Source: Streptomyces marinisediminis (GTDB lineage: Bacteria > Actinomycetota > Actinomycetes > Streptomycetales > Streptomycetaceae). From it: a stretch of 64,000 bases of DNA. The notes under the pieces were generated by a model. That model ran no database searches, was not told the DNA's origin, and saw nothing but the letters and a program-made list of their open reading frames with translations. The translations under genes and the position numbers were made by a program. The stretch is taken from assembly GCF_026262575.1 (NCBI RefSeq), contig NZ_JAPKFL010000028.1, positions 1 through 64,000 of the forward strand, read 5' to 3'. Of this stretch, positions 42,856 to 52,045 are shown in pieces (position 1 is the stretch's first letter; the number at the start of each line of letters is the position of its first letter).

Positions 42856-43884
42856 ATGTCGAGGGTGAGGGTGGCGCGACGCGTCGCGGCGGCCGCGGCG
42901 TACGGCGGCAGCGGGATCGGGCTGCTCAGCGGGGCGGCGATCGGGCTGGTGGTGGCCGAGGCACGGTTCACCCGGCGCCGGGTCGGCCGCTCCGAGGAGC
43001 TGCCGCCGCGCGCGGACGGGCTGTACGGGGCCGCCTTCGCGCTCCGGGACGGGCCGCCGCTGCGGCTGGCGTTCCTCGGCGACTCCACCGCGGCCGGACA
43101 AGGGGTGCACCGCGCCCGGCTCACGCCCGGGGCGCTCGTCGCCTCCGGGCTCGCCGCCGTGGCCGAGCGTCCGGTGCGGCTGCGCAACGCCGGCCTGCCC
43201 GGCGCCTGCTCCGACGACCTGGACCGCCAGGTGACGCTGCTGCTCCGGCACCCGGACGGGGTGCCGGACGTCTCCGTGGTCATCATCGGGGCCAACGACG
43301 TCACCGAGCGCGTCCCGCTCACCCACTCGGTGCGGCACCTGGCGGACGCGGTGACGCGGCTGTGCTCGGCGGGCAGCGAGGTCGTCGTCGGGACCTGCCC
43401 CGACCTGGGCACCGTCGAACCGATGGGGCAGCCGCTGCGCTGGCTGGCCCGGCGCCTGAGCCGCCAGCTCGCCGCGGCGCAGACGATCGCCGTGGTGGAG
43501 CGGGGCGGTCGCACGGTGTCCCTGGGCGACCTGCTGGGCCCGGAGTTCGCGGCCAACCCCCAGGAGCTGTTCGGCCCCGACCGCTACCACCCCTCGGCCG
43601 AGGGCTACGCGACCGCCGCGATGGCCGTGCTGCCCACCGTGTGCGGGGCGCTCGACCTGTGGCCGCGCGAGCGCCCGGACGCCGCCCGCCGCGAGGGCCT
43701 GCTCCCGGTCGCCCACGCGGCCGCCCGCGCGGCGTCCGAAGGCGGCACCGAGGTCACCGCGACGCGCGGTCCGTGGGCCCTCATCCGCCGCCGCCGACGC
43801 CGCCGCCTGCCCGCCGAAGACCCCGCCCCGGCCGCCCCGCCCCCGGCAACCGTCACGGACCCCACGCCCACCGACCACCCCTGA
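42856..43884 (+). CDS. SGNH/GDSL hydrolase
   Basis: A 342-residue SGNH-fold esterase or lipase. An N-terminal hydrophobic segment (about 10-37) is a signal anchor. LAFLGDSTAAGQG holds the catalytic Ser, VVIIGANDVTERV the Asn/Asp of block III, and FGPDRYHPSAEGYA the Asp/His of block V. The C-terminal tail is basic and Pro-rich. GGAAGG lies ahead of the ATG. Divergent from the cystathionine beta-synthase. Confidence 0.86.
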   Translation: MSRVRVARRVAAAAAYGGSGIGLLSGAAIGLVVAEARFTRRRVGRSEELPPRADGLYGAAFALRDGPPLRLAFLGDSTAAGQGVHRARLTPGALVASGLAAVAERPVRLRNAGLPGACSDDLDRQVTLLLRHPDGVPDVSVVIIGANDVTERVPLTHSVRHLADAVTRLCSAGSEVVVGTCPDLGTVEPMGQPLRWLARRLSRQLAAAQTIAVVERGGRTVSLGDLLGPEFAANPQELFGPDRYHPSAEGYATAAMAVLPTVCGALDLWPRERPDAARREGLLPVAHAAARAASEGGTEVTATRGPWALIRRRRRRRLPAEDPAPAAPPPATVTDPTPTDHP

Positions 43885-43966
43885 CCCCCACCCGGCGCCC
43901 CACCCCGGAACTCCGCACTCCCCCCGCGAAGTTCGCCTGTCAGTGCGAGTGCCTACGGTGGAACCC

Positions 43967-44143
43967 ATGTCCCTGCCGACCCATCTCCTCGGCCCGGTGC
44001 GCCCCGCCCCGGCCGACGTCAACGCCCGCATCCGCGACCTCATGGAACAGCCCGCCGACGCCCGGCGCGCCGAGGAGTACGTCCGCCTCCTCGCCCTGTG
44101 GTCCGAGGCCACCGCCGCCCCCGAGTGGGCCGCCGCCGCCTGA
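43967..44143 (+). CDS. Small hypothetical protein (58 aa)
   Basis: A short protein with the pattern DVNARIRDLMEQPADARRAE, EYVRLLALWSEATA. It resembles small conserved streptomycete proteins seen next to regulatory loci. TACGGT at 43954-43959 lies seven bases before the ATG (leaderless). The in-frame ATG eight codons upstream is less likely because the -10 box lies inside it. Confidence 0.6.
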   Translation: MSLPTHLLGPVRPAPADVNARIRDLMEQPADARRAEEYVRLLALWSEATAAPEWAAAA

Positions 44144-44355
44144 CCCGCGCCGGCGCCGCGCGCCCCGCCGACGGCACACGCCCGGCGCGGGCGGCGGCCG
44201 GCCGCCCGGCGGACCCGCCGCGCCGGCCGACAGCGCGCGGCCGACGACCCGGCGCTGTGGGAGCACCGGGGCGGGTGAGGCGCCCGCGCGTCGCACGGCT
44301 CCGGTGGACGGGGCCCCCGGCCGGACACGCGGCGACACGGCCCGGCCGGGAGTCG

Positions 44356-44547
44356 TCAGGCGGACGCGGCGTCGCGCCGGGCGTGATGGGCGTGCACCAG
44401 CGCCTCCAGGCGCCGGACGCAGGGCTCACAGCAGAGGAACGGCGCGTCGCCCTGGTCCTGGCTCTGCACGGGACCGAGCCACAGCACGGGCACCTTTTCC
44501 GCGTCACAGCGCCAGCACACTCCGATGGTCCACTCGCGGGGCCGCAT
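44356..44547 (-). CDS. Small zinc-ribbon-like protein
   Basis: A 63-residue protein with two CxxC pairs (VCWRCDAEKV and LCCEPCVRRLEALV), expected to bind one zinc. In Streptomyces similar proteins occur directly downstream of an HATPase regulator, as here (the HATPase gene is 89 bases upstream on the same strand). No known activity. Confidence 0.7.
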   Translation of the reverse strand: MRPREWTIGVCWRCDAEKVPVLWLGPVQSQDQGDAPFLCCEPCVRRLEALVHAHHARRDAASA

Positions 44548-44636
44548 CCACGCCTACCGACGGCCGGTACCGGCGCACCGGGCGCCGAGCAGCCCCGGCA
44601 CCAGCAGTACGTGGAGAAACTGGGCAGTCCGGTCGC

Positions 44637-45095
44637 TCACGCCGCCCCGCCTCCCGGCGATGAGGCGATCAGTTCGGCCCACACCCGCTTTCCCCAGGGG
44701 AGGGGGTCGGTGCCCCAGTTCGCCGCCACCGCGTCGACGAGGACGAGGCCACGGCCCCGGGGATCATCGGTCCCCGATTGTCGCGTCGTCGGCCGTGCCG
44801 GGGACTTGTCGACGACACCGATGCGCACGCGCGACGCCCCCAGGCGCGTCACCTTCACGCGGATGACGTGCCCCCGCGCGTGCGTGACGGCGTTCGCCAC
44901 CAGTTCCGAGACGACAAGCTCCGAGTCTGGTACCAGCGGTTCGAGGCGCCATACGGACAAGGCGTCACGGACGAGCCTTCGTGCCGACCGCGCGGACTGG
45001 CCCGCCCTGGGGAGCGTCTCGCTGTAAGCCGGACAACCGGTGGTGGAAGGCCGGGTGGAGGGCCTGACGTGCGGCGGTACATATGGGCGCGCCAC
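44637..45095 (-). CDS. RsbW-like ATP-binding regulator
   Basis: About 152 residues of GHKL ATPase, with SETLPRAGQSARSARRLVRD, LVVSELVANAVTHARGHV (N box), VGVVDKSPARP-like G1 and DPRGRGLVLVDAVAANWG (G2). The start is unclear. GTG at 45095 gives the usual ~25-residue lead; a TTG at 45125 and a GTG at 45233 are in frame too. Such proteins act as anti-sigma or partner-switch kinases. It lies between the zinc-ribbon gene and the divergent TPR regulator. Confidence 0.72.
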   Translation of the reverse strand: MARPYVPPHVRPSTRPSTTGCPAYSETLPRAGQSARSARRLVRDALSVWRLEPLVPDSELVVSELVANAVTHARGHVIRVKVTRLGASRVRIGVVDKSPARPTTRQSGTDDPRGRGLVLVDAVAANWGTDPLPWGKRVWAELIASSPGGGAA

Positions 45096-45482
45096 GGCAG
45101 GGGTCGGCTGCTCGGACAAGGTCAACCTGCTTCTTGCCGACTCGGGCCCGTCCCACCGGCGGCAGGCGGGCCAGCGGGAAGCGGCTCGCTGGGGGCCGAA
45201 CGCCGCCGGTCCTCGCCCGCCCTCCTCTCGCACCGCCTCCCGGGGCCACCCGTGGGGGCCGGACGCCCGTCCGCCGGAGTGGATCGCCGACCCCCGGCCG
45301 GAGGCGGGAAGCCGCTCGCCGTGCTGACCACGATGGTGATCACCTTCGGAACTCCTCTCTGTCGCTCACGTACGAGCCAACTCCTGCGGGCCCTGCGCCG
45401 CCGGACGTTCGCGCGGACTTCACGCCGGACTTTCCGTGGAACCAGTACTTCGGGAAGCGACGCATTCGCTACCGTCAGCGAT
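45096..45482. other. Divergent promoter region of second regulatory cluster
   Basis: About 390 bases between the HATPase (minus) and the TPR regulator (plus). The only clear signal is TACCGT at 45470-45475, seven bases ahead of the regulator ATG. Confidence 0.4.
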
Positions 45483-46799
45483 ATGCCGGAGTCGTGTAGG
45501 GGATCGGCCGAACCAACGTGCTTCGAGCAGGCATGTGCCGCACACGGCTGGGCGCGCCCCGGGGACTTCCTGCGCGCATTCGACGCGACAGCGGTTCTGC
45601 TGGGCGAGGACGTGACGCTCACGGACCGCCAGTTCCGCCGCTGGCGGCAGCCGCGTCCGCCCGCGCCCCGCGCGCGGGCGTGGCGGGTTCTCCACGCCAT
45701 GTTCGGCCTGGACCCGGGCGCACTCGGATTTCCCGGGCCTCCGCCGGGTGTCATCGTGGACCGGAGCCGTCCTGCGGGAGAGAGGAGCAGCGCAGTGGAC
45801 CGCCGTGCGTTCCTGGCCGAGTCGTTCGGAGTCGCGGCAGGCGTGGGCCTGCCCCACGTGTCGTCCCCGCCCGCCCCGTCGGGCGCTGTCGGCACGCCGC
45901 ACCTGGTGGGGCTGCGGGACCAGCTCCTCTCCCTCTACCAGCTCGATGACGCTTACGGTGGAGGCGACGTGCGGTCGCTGGCCGTGCGCCACCTCCGCCG
46001 CGTCCGCCGCGTCGTCAACACAGGCACCTACCAGGAAGCGATCGGCCGGCAGCTCCAGCTCCTCGCCGGGGAAGCGGCCGAACACTGCGCATGGCTGCAC
46101 TACGACGCGGACGACCAGGACACCGCGCGGCGCTACTGGGGTGAGGCTCTGACCACCGCGACGATGCTGCGCGACTCCGGTCTGACCATCCTCGCCCTCG
46201 CCTCGCTCTCGATGCAGGCCAACCACGAAGGCCGTCCACGCGACGGTCTCGACCTCGCCCGCGCCGCCCAGGAGCGCGCCGCCCGGCACGGGTCCCCCGT
46301 CCTGCGGTCCCTCATCGCCGCCCGGGAAGCCCGCGCCCTGTCCCTCATGGCGGACAAGCGCGCTGCGTCCCGGCGGCTGGCCGACGCCCTGCGGCTCCTC
46401 GAACGACCCGACCGGGGGCAGCCACCACCGCAGTGGGCCGCCTTCCACGGCGCCGCGGAGTTGGACTACGCGCAGGGGCTCTTCTACACGGAGCTCGGCC
46501 GCCACGGCGCCGCGGCGCGGTTCCTCCGCGCCGCCCTCGCGCACCAGGACCGGACGTACGGCAGGAACAGGGCTCTGTACCGGCTCACGCTCTCCCGCAG
46601 TCTCGTCGCGGCGGGCGAGGTGGACGAGGGCGCCGCAAGTGCCGTGGCAAGCCTGGAGCACATCGAAGAGGTGGAGTCCGGCCGGGTGCTGCGCCGGCTC
46701 GCCGAAGTGGCCGACCTCCTCGGGGCCGTCGACGCGGCGGCCGCCCGGGAGGCCGCCGCGGAGTTGGGCGAGTACGCGCGGGTCAAGGGGGTCGCGTGA
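45483..46799 (+). CDS. HTH/TPR-type transcriptional regulator, paralogue of the 6.2-kb gene
   Basis: A 438-residue regulator. The N-terminal HTH-like part (DFLRAFDATAVLLGEDVTLT then DRQFRRWRQPRP) is followed by VDRRAFLAESFGVAAGVGLP, the same internal twin-arginine-like segment as in the regulator at 6197, and then TPR-like helices to the end. No TTA codon was seen. The ATG is probably translated from a leaderless message. It overlaps the GNAT gene by one base (TGATG), so both are cotranscribed. Confidence 0.75.
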   Translation: MPESCRGSAEPTCFEQACAAHGWARPGDFLRAFDATAVLLGEDVTLTDRQFRRWRQPRPPAPRARAWRVLHAMFGLDPGALGFPGPPPGVIVDRSRPAGERSSAVDRRAFLAESFGVAAGVGLPHVSSPPAPSGAVGTPHLVGLRDQLLSLYQLDDAYGGGDVRSLAVRHLRRVRRVVNTGTYQEAIGRQLQLLAGEAAEHCAWLHYDADDQDTARRYWGEALTTATMLRDSGLTILALASLSMQANHEGRPRDGLDLARAAQERAARHGSPVLRSLIAAREARALSLMADKRAASRRLADALRLLERPDRGQPPPQWAAFHGAAELDYAQGLFYTELGRHGAAARFLRAALAHQDRTYGRNRALYRLTLSRSLVAAGEVDEGAASAVASLEHIEEVESGRVLRRLAEVADLLGAVDAAAAREAAAELGEYARVKGVA

Positions 46800-47356
46800 T
46801 GCCCGGTGGCGAGGTGACGTACGAGCTGTACGCGGAGCGGGACGCCGCGCTCCCGCAGCTCGCGGTGTTCCTTCCGGCCTACGCGGAGGTGTACGCGGAG
46901 GCCCCCTACTGCGAAGGGCCCGGGGACGTGGCCGAGTTCGCCGACCACTACCGCCGGCACACCCTGCGGGCCGGGATGCGGCTCGTGCTGGCCCGCCAGG
47001 GCGCGGAGGTCGTCGGGTTCGCGTACGGCTACCCGCTGCCGTCGGAGACGCGCTGGTGGGCGAACGTGCGGGAGCCGCTCGCGGAGGACTTCGTCCGGGA
47101 GGACGGTTCCCGCACGTGGGCGATGCTGGAACTGGCCGTGCGCAGACCCTGGCGCCGCCGTGGTGTCGCCGCCCGTATGCACGGCCGTCTGCTCCAGGGC
47201 TCCGGCGCCGAGCGGGCGACGCTCACCGTGCGGCCGGAGCCGGAGGCGGTGGCCGCACGGGTCGCGTACGGGAGGTGGGGGTACCGCCGGGTGGGCATGG
47301 CCCGTCCGGGCCCGGGCGCTCCGCTGTACGAGGCGATGGTCCTCGACCTCGACTGA
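46799..47356 (+). CDS. GNAT-family acetyltransferase
   Basis: A 185-residue acetyltransferase. LARQGAEVVGFAYGYPL is the central strand, WAMLELAVRRPWRRRGVAAR gives the acetyl-CoA pyrophosphate loop (R-x-x-G-V-A), and VAYGRWGYRRVG the C-terminal strand. Translation is coupled to the TPR regulator through a shared base. Substrate unknown. Confidence 0.82.
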   Translation: MPGGEVTYELYAERDAALPQLAVFLPAYAEVYAEAPYCEGPGDVAEFADHYRRHTLRAGMRLVLARQGAEVVGFAYGYPLPSETRWWANVREPLAEDFVREDGSRTWAMLELAVRRPWRRRGVAARMHGRLLQGSGAERATLTVRPEPEAVAARVAYGRWGYRRVGMARPGPGAPLYEAMVLDLD

Positions 47357-47478
47357 CACCGCTCGCGGCCGGAGCGGCCAGGGGGGGGAGGGCGGCGCCC
47401 TCGGCGCGCGGCGACCGTCGCTCGCTCCTCGTCGACAGCGAACGCGACCGCGCGCACGAACTCCGTTCTACGCGGGTA

Positions 47479-47515
47479 GACCCCCGCCCCGGCGCCGCTT
47501 GCCGGGGCGGGGGTC
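47479..47515. terminator. Bidirectional 15-bp hairpin terminator
   Basis: A perfect 15-bp inverted repeat with a 7-base loop (GCCGCTT), between the GNAT gene and the minus-strand small frame that follows. Confidence 0.75.
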
Positions 47516-47641
47516 TCAGCGGGCGGGAGCCTGGTCTCGTACCTCGACGTGGCGGCGCGCCCCGCCGCGCAGCCGGTTCAGGCGGTCCTCGCACGCGGCG
47601 GCCGCCACGGCGGCCGGTCCGTCGGCGTCCGTGCGCGGCAC
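47516..47641 (-). CDS. Possible small gene downstream of bldA
   Basis: A 41-codon frame with strong GC bias at third positions, ending right at a terminator. GGGAAC lies before its GTG. The bias extends upstream to about 47700 in the same frame, but there is no start codon, so it may be the remnant of a longer gene or a chance frame. No product recognised. Confidence 0.3.
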   Translation of the reverse strand: MPRTDADGPAAVAAAACEDRLNRLRGGARRHVEVRDQAPAR

Positions 47642-47714
47642 GGTGTTCCCAAGGGCTCGGAGGAGGGCCGCGAGGTCCTGTCGTATCCGCAGGTCAGCAC
47701 AGGGGCAGGGGTAG

Positions 47715-47797
47715 TGCCCGGAGCCGGACTCGAACCGGCACGGCCCACGAGGCCAACGAGGTTTAAGCTCGTCGTGTCTGCATTCCACCATCCGGGC
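47715..47797 (-). tRNA. bldA: tRNA-Leu (anticodon TAA), bldA
   Basis: Read on the minus strand: acceptor GCCCGGA pairs with TCCGGGC, anticodon stem ACGAG/CTCGT with loop CTTAAAC, a long variable arm (class II tRNA) and T-arm GCCGG/CCGGC with loop TTCGAGT. The loop gives anticodon TAA, which reads UUA. CCA is not encoded. In Streptomyces this is bldA, whose only job is decoding the rare TTA codon found in developmental and antibiotic regulators. The genes at 6197 and 61308 in this window carry TTA codons. Confidence 0.96.
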
Positions 47798-48204
47798 ACC
47801 GGCTCCCCGGCCGGAGTGTGCTGCCGCTGGCGGCGTCCGGCCCGTTCCCAAGGTGCGGAACGAGGGTAACCGGATCTGTGCATCCAACGTCGCGTTCCGT
47901 GAGCGATGTTGTCTTAATTTATTGCCGGTTGATCGACCGTCAGGCCGAGGCGCGCACGGTGCGGCGATCCGGGGGCATATGCCAGCGACCAGGAATGTCG
48001 CAAACTCGCCCCCGGCTCCGGCGGCCGCTCCGGGTCGGCGGTGCGGGGGCCGTCGGGGGCGCGGTCATCCCCAGGTAGGACGCCCGGGAGCGGCGCCTAC
48101 CCCGGAAGGGCACCCCAAGACGGGCAGTACGGCGGACCCGGACGGACGCGCCGGGGCCCACGATGGAAAGGACCGTTTCACCCGTCCGACAGGAGCCCTT
48201 CCCC
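47798..48204. other. Intergenic between bldA and ABC exporter
   Basis: About 400 bases. The part next to the tRNA has GGTTACCCTCG on the minus strand (a plausible bldA -10 near 47868) and an AT-rich stretch at 47908-47932. No gene seen. An imperfect hairpin lies around 48070-48105. Confidence 0.4.
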
Positions 48205-48990
48205 GTGACCACCAGCACCCACTTCGGCGCCCCCGCGACCGCCCCGGCGGGCGACGCCGCCGCCAGCGCCACAGGTCTGTCCAAGGTCTACGGTGCCGGG
48301 GAGACCCAGGTGGTCGCGCTCGACCAGGTCTCCGTGGAGTTCCGGCGCGGCGAGTTCACGGCCATCATGGGGCCCTCCGGCTCCGGCAAGTCCACCCTGA
48401 TGCACTGCATGGCCGGCCTGGACACCGTCAGCGGCGGGTCCGCGCGCATCGGCGACACCGAGCTGACCACGCTCAAGGAGAAGAAGCTCACCCAACTGCG
48501 CCGCGACAAGATCGGCTTCATCTTCCAGGCCTTCAACCTGCTGCCCACCCTGAACGCGCTGGAGAACATCACCCTTCCGCTGGACATAGCGGGCCGCAAG
48601 GCGGACCGGGCCTGGCTGGACCGGGTGGTGGAGACCGTCGGCCTGTCCGGACGGCTCAAGCACCGCCCGAGCGAGCTCTCCGGCGGCCAGCAGCAGCGCG
48701 TGGCCGTCGCCCGCGCGCTGGCCTCCCAGCCCGAGATCATCTTCGGTGACGAGCCCACCGGCAACCTCGACTCGCGCTCCGGCGCCGAGGTGCTGGGCTT
48801 CCTGCGCAACTCCGTGCGGGAGCTGAACCAGACCGTCGTCATCGTGACGCACGACCCGGTCGCCGCCTCCTACGCGGACCGCGTGGTCTTCCTCGCCGAC
48901 GGGCGCATCGTCGACGACATGACCGCCCCCACCGCCGAGAAGGTGCTGGAGCGGATGAAGGGGTTCGACGCCAAGGGGCGCACGAGCTGA
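48205..48990 (+). CDS. ABC transporter ATP-binding protein (MacB/LolD type)
   Basis: A 261-residue ATPase subunit. Walker A is GPSGSGKST, the Q loop FIFQAFNLLPTL, the signature LSGGQQQRVAVARAL, Walker B IIFGDEPTGNLD and the switch His in VTHD. The GTG start follows AGGAG. Paired with the FtsX-type permease downstream, which makes this a type VII mechanotransmission exporter. Such pairs act on lipoproteins, peptides or drugs rather than bulk import. Confidence 0.93.
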   Translation: MTTSTHFGAPATAPAGDAAASATGLSKVYGAGETQVVALDQVSVEFRRGEFTAIMGPSGSGKSTLMHCMAGLDTVSGGSARIGDTELTTLKEKKLTQLRRDKIGFIFQAFNLLPTLNALENITLPLDIAGRKADRAWLDRVVETVGLSGRLKHRPSELSGGQQQRVAVARALASQPEIIFGDEPTGNLDSRSGAEVLGFLRNSVRELNQTVVIVTHDPVAASYADRVVFLADGRIVDDMTAPTAEKVLERMKGFDAKGRTS

Positions 48991-49072
48991 CGCCCACGCG
49001 CCTCCCGGGCGCACCGCGCGCCGCACCCGTCCCGAGCCACTCCGTCCCCACCGCACCGTAGGAAGCCCACCC

Positions 49073-51604
49073 ATGTTCCGTACCGCCGTGCGCAACGTCC
49101 TCGCGCACAAGGCCCGGCTGCTGATGACCACGCTCGCCGTCCTCCTCGGCGTCGCCTTCGTCTCCGGCACCCTGGTGTTCACCGACACCATCTCCTCCGC
49201 CTACCACAAGGGCTCCGAAAAGGGGTTCGAACACGTCGACGTCGCCGTCCAGCCGACCAGCGGGGCGTCCGGGACGCCGGGTGAGGCACCCGCGCTGCGC
49301 CAGGAGCTGCTGGACGAGACCGCCGCGCTGCCCGGCGTCGACTCCGCCATCGGGGCGGTCTCCGGCTTCACCGCGCTGGCCGACCGGGACGGCGAGCTCG
49401 TCGGCGACGGCTGGTCCACACGGGGCGCCAACCACTACGCCGGCGCCGACGGCGCGGACCCGCGCTACCCGATGGCCGAGGGCCGGGCGCCGCAGCGCGC
49501 CGGGGAGATCGCGATCGACGCCAGGACCGCCGAGCGCACCGGCTACGAGGTCGGCGACACCGCGCGCCTCTCGGTCGACGGGCCGGTGCGCGAGGAGACG
49601 GTCACCGGCGTCTTCACCACCGACGACGGCAACGTCGCCGCGGGCGGCACACTGGTGCTGTTCGACACCGCCACCGCGCAGGACCTCTTCGCCGCGCCCG
49701 GCGAGTTCACCGAGATCGCCCTGAGCGCCGCGTCCGGCACCTCCCAGGGCGAACTCGAGCGCGCGGTGTCCGCGATGCTGCCGGACACCGCCGAGGCCGT
49801 CACCGGTCAGCACCTGGCCGACGAGCAGGCCCGGGCGATCGAGGCCGAGATGAGCGGCATGCAGACCGGCCTGCTGGTCTTCGCCGGTATCGCCCTGTTC
49901 GTCGGCGTGTTCATCATCGCCAACACCTTCACCATGCTCGTGGCCCAGCGCACCAAGGAGCTGGCGCTGCTGCGCGCGGTGGGCGCCAGCCGCCGCCAGG
50001 TGACGCGCTCGGTGCTCGTCGAGGCCACCGTCGTCGGCCTCGTCGCCGGGGTCGGCGGCATGCTCGCCGGGATCGGCATCGCCGCGGGGCTGCGCGGGCT
50101 GCTGAACGCCAGCGGGGCACTGCTCCCGGACGGGCCGCTGGAGGTGACCACCGGTGCGATCGTCGCCTCGCTGGTCGTCGGCGTCGGCGTCACCGTGCTG
50201 GCCGCCTGGCTGCCCGCGCGCCGGGCCGCGAAGATCCCGCCGGTGGCCGCCATGAGCAGCGTCCACGCCACCGCCTCGACGCGCGGCCTGGTCGTGCGCA
50301 ACGTCATCGGCTCCGTGCTCGTGGCCGCCGGCGCGGCGCTGGTGTTCCTGGGCACCGGCATGGAGGCCGAGACCGCGAAGTTCCCCATGGGCCTGGGCGG
50401 CATGCTGATGATCGTCGGCGTCTTCGTCCTGACGCCGCTGCTGTCCCGGCCGCTGATCGCCGCCGCGGCGCCGCTGCTGCGCGTGTTCGGCGTCTCCGGC
50501 AAGCTCGCCCGGCAGAACGCCGTGCGCAACCCGCGCCGCACCGCCGCCACCGCGTCGGCGCTGATGATCGGCCTCACCCTCATCACCGGCATGACGGTCG
50601 TCGCGGGCAGCGCTCAGAAGGGCATCGAGAAGCTGGCCGCCGACGCCCTGAAGGCCGACTACACCATCTCGATGGCCACCTACACGCCGCTGTCCCCGGA
50701 GGTGCAGCGCACGCTCGCCGAGGACGAGCGGGTCACCGCCATCAGCCCGCTGCGCAACTCGCCCGCAGAGATCGAGGGCGACACCGAGTACCTGACCGGC
50801 GTCAACGGCGCGGACATCGGCGAGCTGACCGACCTGGACTTCGCCGCCGGTTCCTTCTCCGGCCTCAGCGGTGACGCGGCCGTCGTCGACCGGAAGACCG
50901 CCGAGCAGCACGACTGGCGGCTCGGCTCCACGATCCCGGTCACCTACGAGGACGGCGCGCGCGGCGAGCTGACCGTGTCCGGCATCTACGAGGGCAACGA
51001 GATGATCCGCGGGATCATGCTCGACACCGCGACGCTCGACCCGCACCTCCAGCGCGTCGACGCCATGCAGATCCTGGTCAAGACCGAGGACGGGCCGAGC
51101 GAGGCCGTCCAGTCCGCGCTGGAGCGTGAGCTCGGCGACAACCCGGCGCTGCTGGTGCAGAGCAAGCAGGACGTCACCGAGGACATCGCCAGCATGTTCA
51201 CGCTGATGCTCAACATCCTGTACGGGCTGCTGGCCATGGCGGTCATCGTCGCGGTGCTCGGCGTCGTCAACACGCTGGCGATGTCGGTCTTCGAGCGCTC
51301 ACAGGAGATCGGGATGCTGCGCGCCATCGGGCTGGACCGCCGCGCGGTCAAGCGCATGGTGCGGCTGGAGTCGGTCGTCATCGCGCTGTTCGGCGGCGTG
51401 ATGGGACTCGGGCTCGGGGTGTTCTTCGGGTGGGCCGCCGGTGAGATGATCAGCGGCTCCCTGGCCACGTACGAGCTGGTGCTGCCGTGGGGCCGCATGG
51501 GCCTCTTCCTCGCCCTGGCCGCCGTCGTCGGCGTCCTGGCCGCCCTGTGGCCCGCCCGCCGCGCCGCGCGGCTGAACATGCTCGCGGCCATCAAGGCTGA
51601 GTAG
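49073..51604 (+). CDS. FtsX/MacB-family ABC permease
   Basis: An 843-residue permease with two FtsX domains. A first helix at about 17-37 (ARLLMTTLAVLLGVAFVSGT) precedes a large extracytoplasmic domain; three helices around 262-390 follow, then a central helix pair (about 412-450), a second extracytoplasmic domain and a last set of three helices near the C terminus (from about 708). The arrangement is that of a duplicated FtsX permease and needs no second permease subunit. AGGAAG before the ATG; 82 bases after the ATPase gene. Its substrate is unknown; the extracytoplasmic domains lack cysteines that would suggest a specific lipoprotein role. Confidence 0.9.
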   Translation: MFRTAVRNVLAHKARLLMTTLAVLLGVAFVSGTLVFTDTISSAYHKGSEKGFEHVDVAVQPTSGASGTPGEAPALRQELLDETAALPGVDSAIGAVSGFTALADRDGELVGDGWSTRGANHYAGADGADPRYPMAEGRAPQRAGEIAIDARTAERTGYEVGDTARLSVDGPVREETVTGVFTTDDGNVAAGGTLVLFDTATAQDLFAAPGEFTEIALSAASGTSQGELERAVSAMLPDTAEAVTGQHLADEQARAIEAEMSGMQTGLLVFAGIALFVGVFIIANTFTMLVAQRTKELALLRAVGASRRQVTRSVLVEATVVGLVAGVGGMLAGIGIAAGLRGLLNASGALLPDGPLEVTTGAIVASLVVGVGVTVLAAWLPARRAAKIPPVAAMSSVHATASTRGLVVRNVIGSVLVAAGAALVFLGTGMEAETAKFPMGLGGMLMIVGVFVLTPLLSRPLIAAAAPLLRVFGVSGKLARQNAVRNPRRTAATASALMIGLTLITGMTVVAGSAQKGIEKLAADALKADYTISMATYTPLSPEVQRTLAEDERVTAISPLRNSPAEIEGDTEYLTGVNGADIGELTDLDFAAGSFSGLSGDAAVVDRKTAEQHDWRLGSTIPVTYEDGARGELTVSGIYEGNEMIRGIMLDTATLDPHLQRVDAMQILVKTEDGPSEAVQSALERELGDNPALLVQSKQDVTEDIASMFTLMLNILYGLLAMAVIVAVLGVVNTLAMSVFERSQEIGMLRAIGLDRRAVKRMVRLESVVIALFGGVMGLGLGVFFGWAAGEMISGSLATYELVLPWGRMGLFLALAAVVGVLAALWPARRAARLNMLAAIKAE

Positions 51605-51644
51605 ACGGCGTAGACGGCGTAGGCAGGTAGGCAGCGTGCCCCCG

Positions 51645-51702
51645 CGCGGGCCCGCGAGCGGCGTCCTCCGACCGACGGAGGCCACGCCGACGCGGGCCCG
51701 CG
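51645..51702. terminator. Large hairpin after ABC exporter
   Basis: Two copies of the self-complementary CGCGGGCCCGCG at 51645-51656 and 51691-51702 can pair, with a partly matched inner stem (CCTCCG / CGGAGG). It lies 40 bases after the permease stop. Confidence 0.6.
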
Positions 51703-52045
51703 CGCCGCGGTGACGCGGGCCGGGGCCACGGGGCCGCCGGGCCGGAACGGCGCAGCGCCGTGCACCCGCACGGACGCCACCGGCCGGACGGGGCCCCGGG
51801 GGCCCCGCGGCCCCGGCGGTCGCCGCGGAATGGACGAGGGCGCCCTCGCCGTCAGGCCGGCGGTGCCGCGCGCTCGTGCCGCATCAGCCAGGGTCTGCCC
51901 CGTCGCGGCGTCCGGCACGGCGCCTCGCGGCGTCGCCGAACCGACCGAGCAGGCCCCTACGCCCACTACGCCGCCGATCCGGCGCCTTGCGACGCACCGC
52001 ACCGAAACGCCGCTCCTCGACGGGCGAACCCCGGCTGACGCGGCG
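51703..52045. other. Intergenic with repeat copy
   Basis: About 340 bases between the ABC terminator and the end of the minus-strand secreted-protein gene. No gene; the notable content is the direct repeat at 51839-51922. Confidence 0.5.
51839..51922. repeat. Repeat copy 1 (modules A and B fused)
   Basis: Positions 51871-51922 match 52488-52539 over 52 bases with one difference. The preceding 51839-51874 match 52581-52616 with one difference. In copy 1 the modules are contiguous; in copy 2 they are separated by a hairpin and in the opposite order. Confidence 0.8.

Noticed and set aside
44356..47356. Conservon (cvn) operon
   Set aside because: No roadblock protein, DUF742 protein or Ras-like GTPase next to the HATPase.
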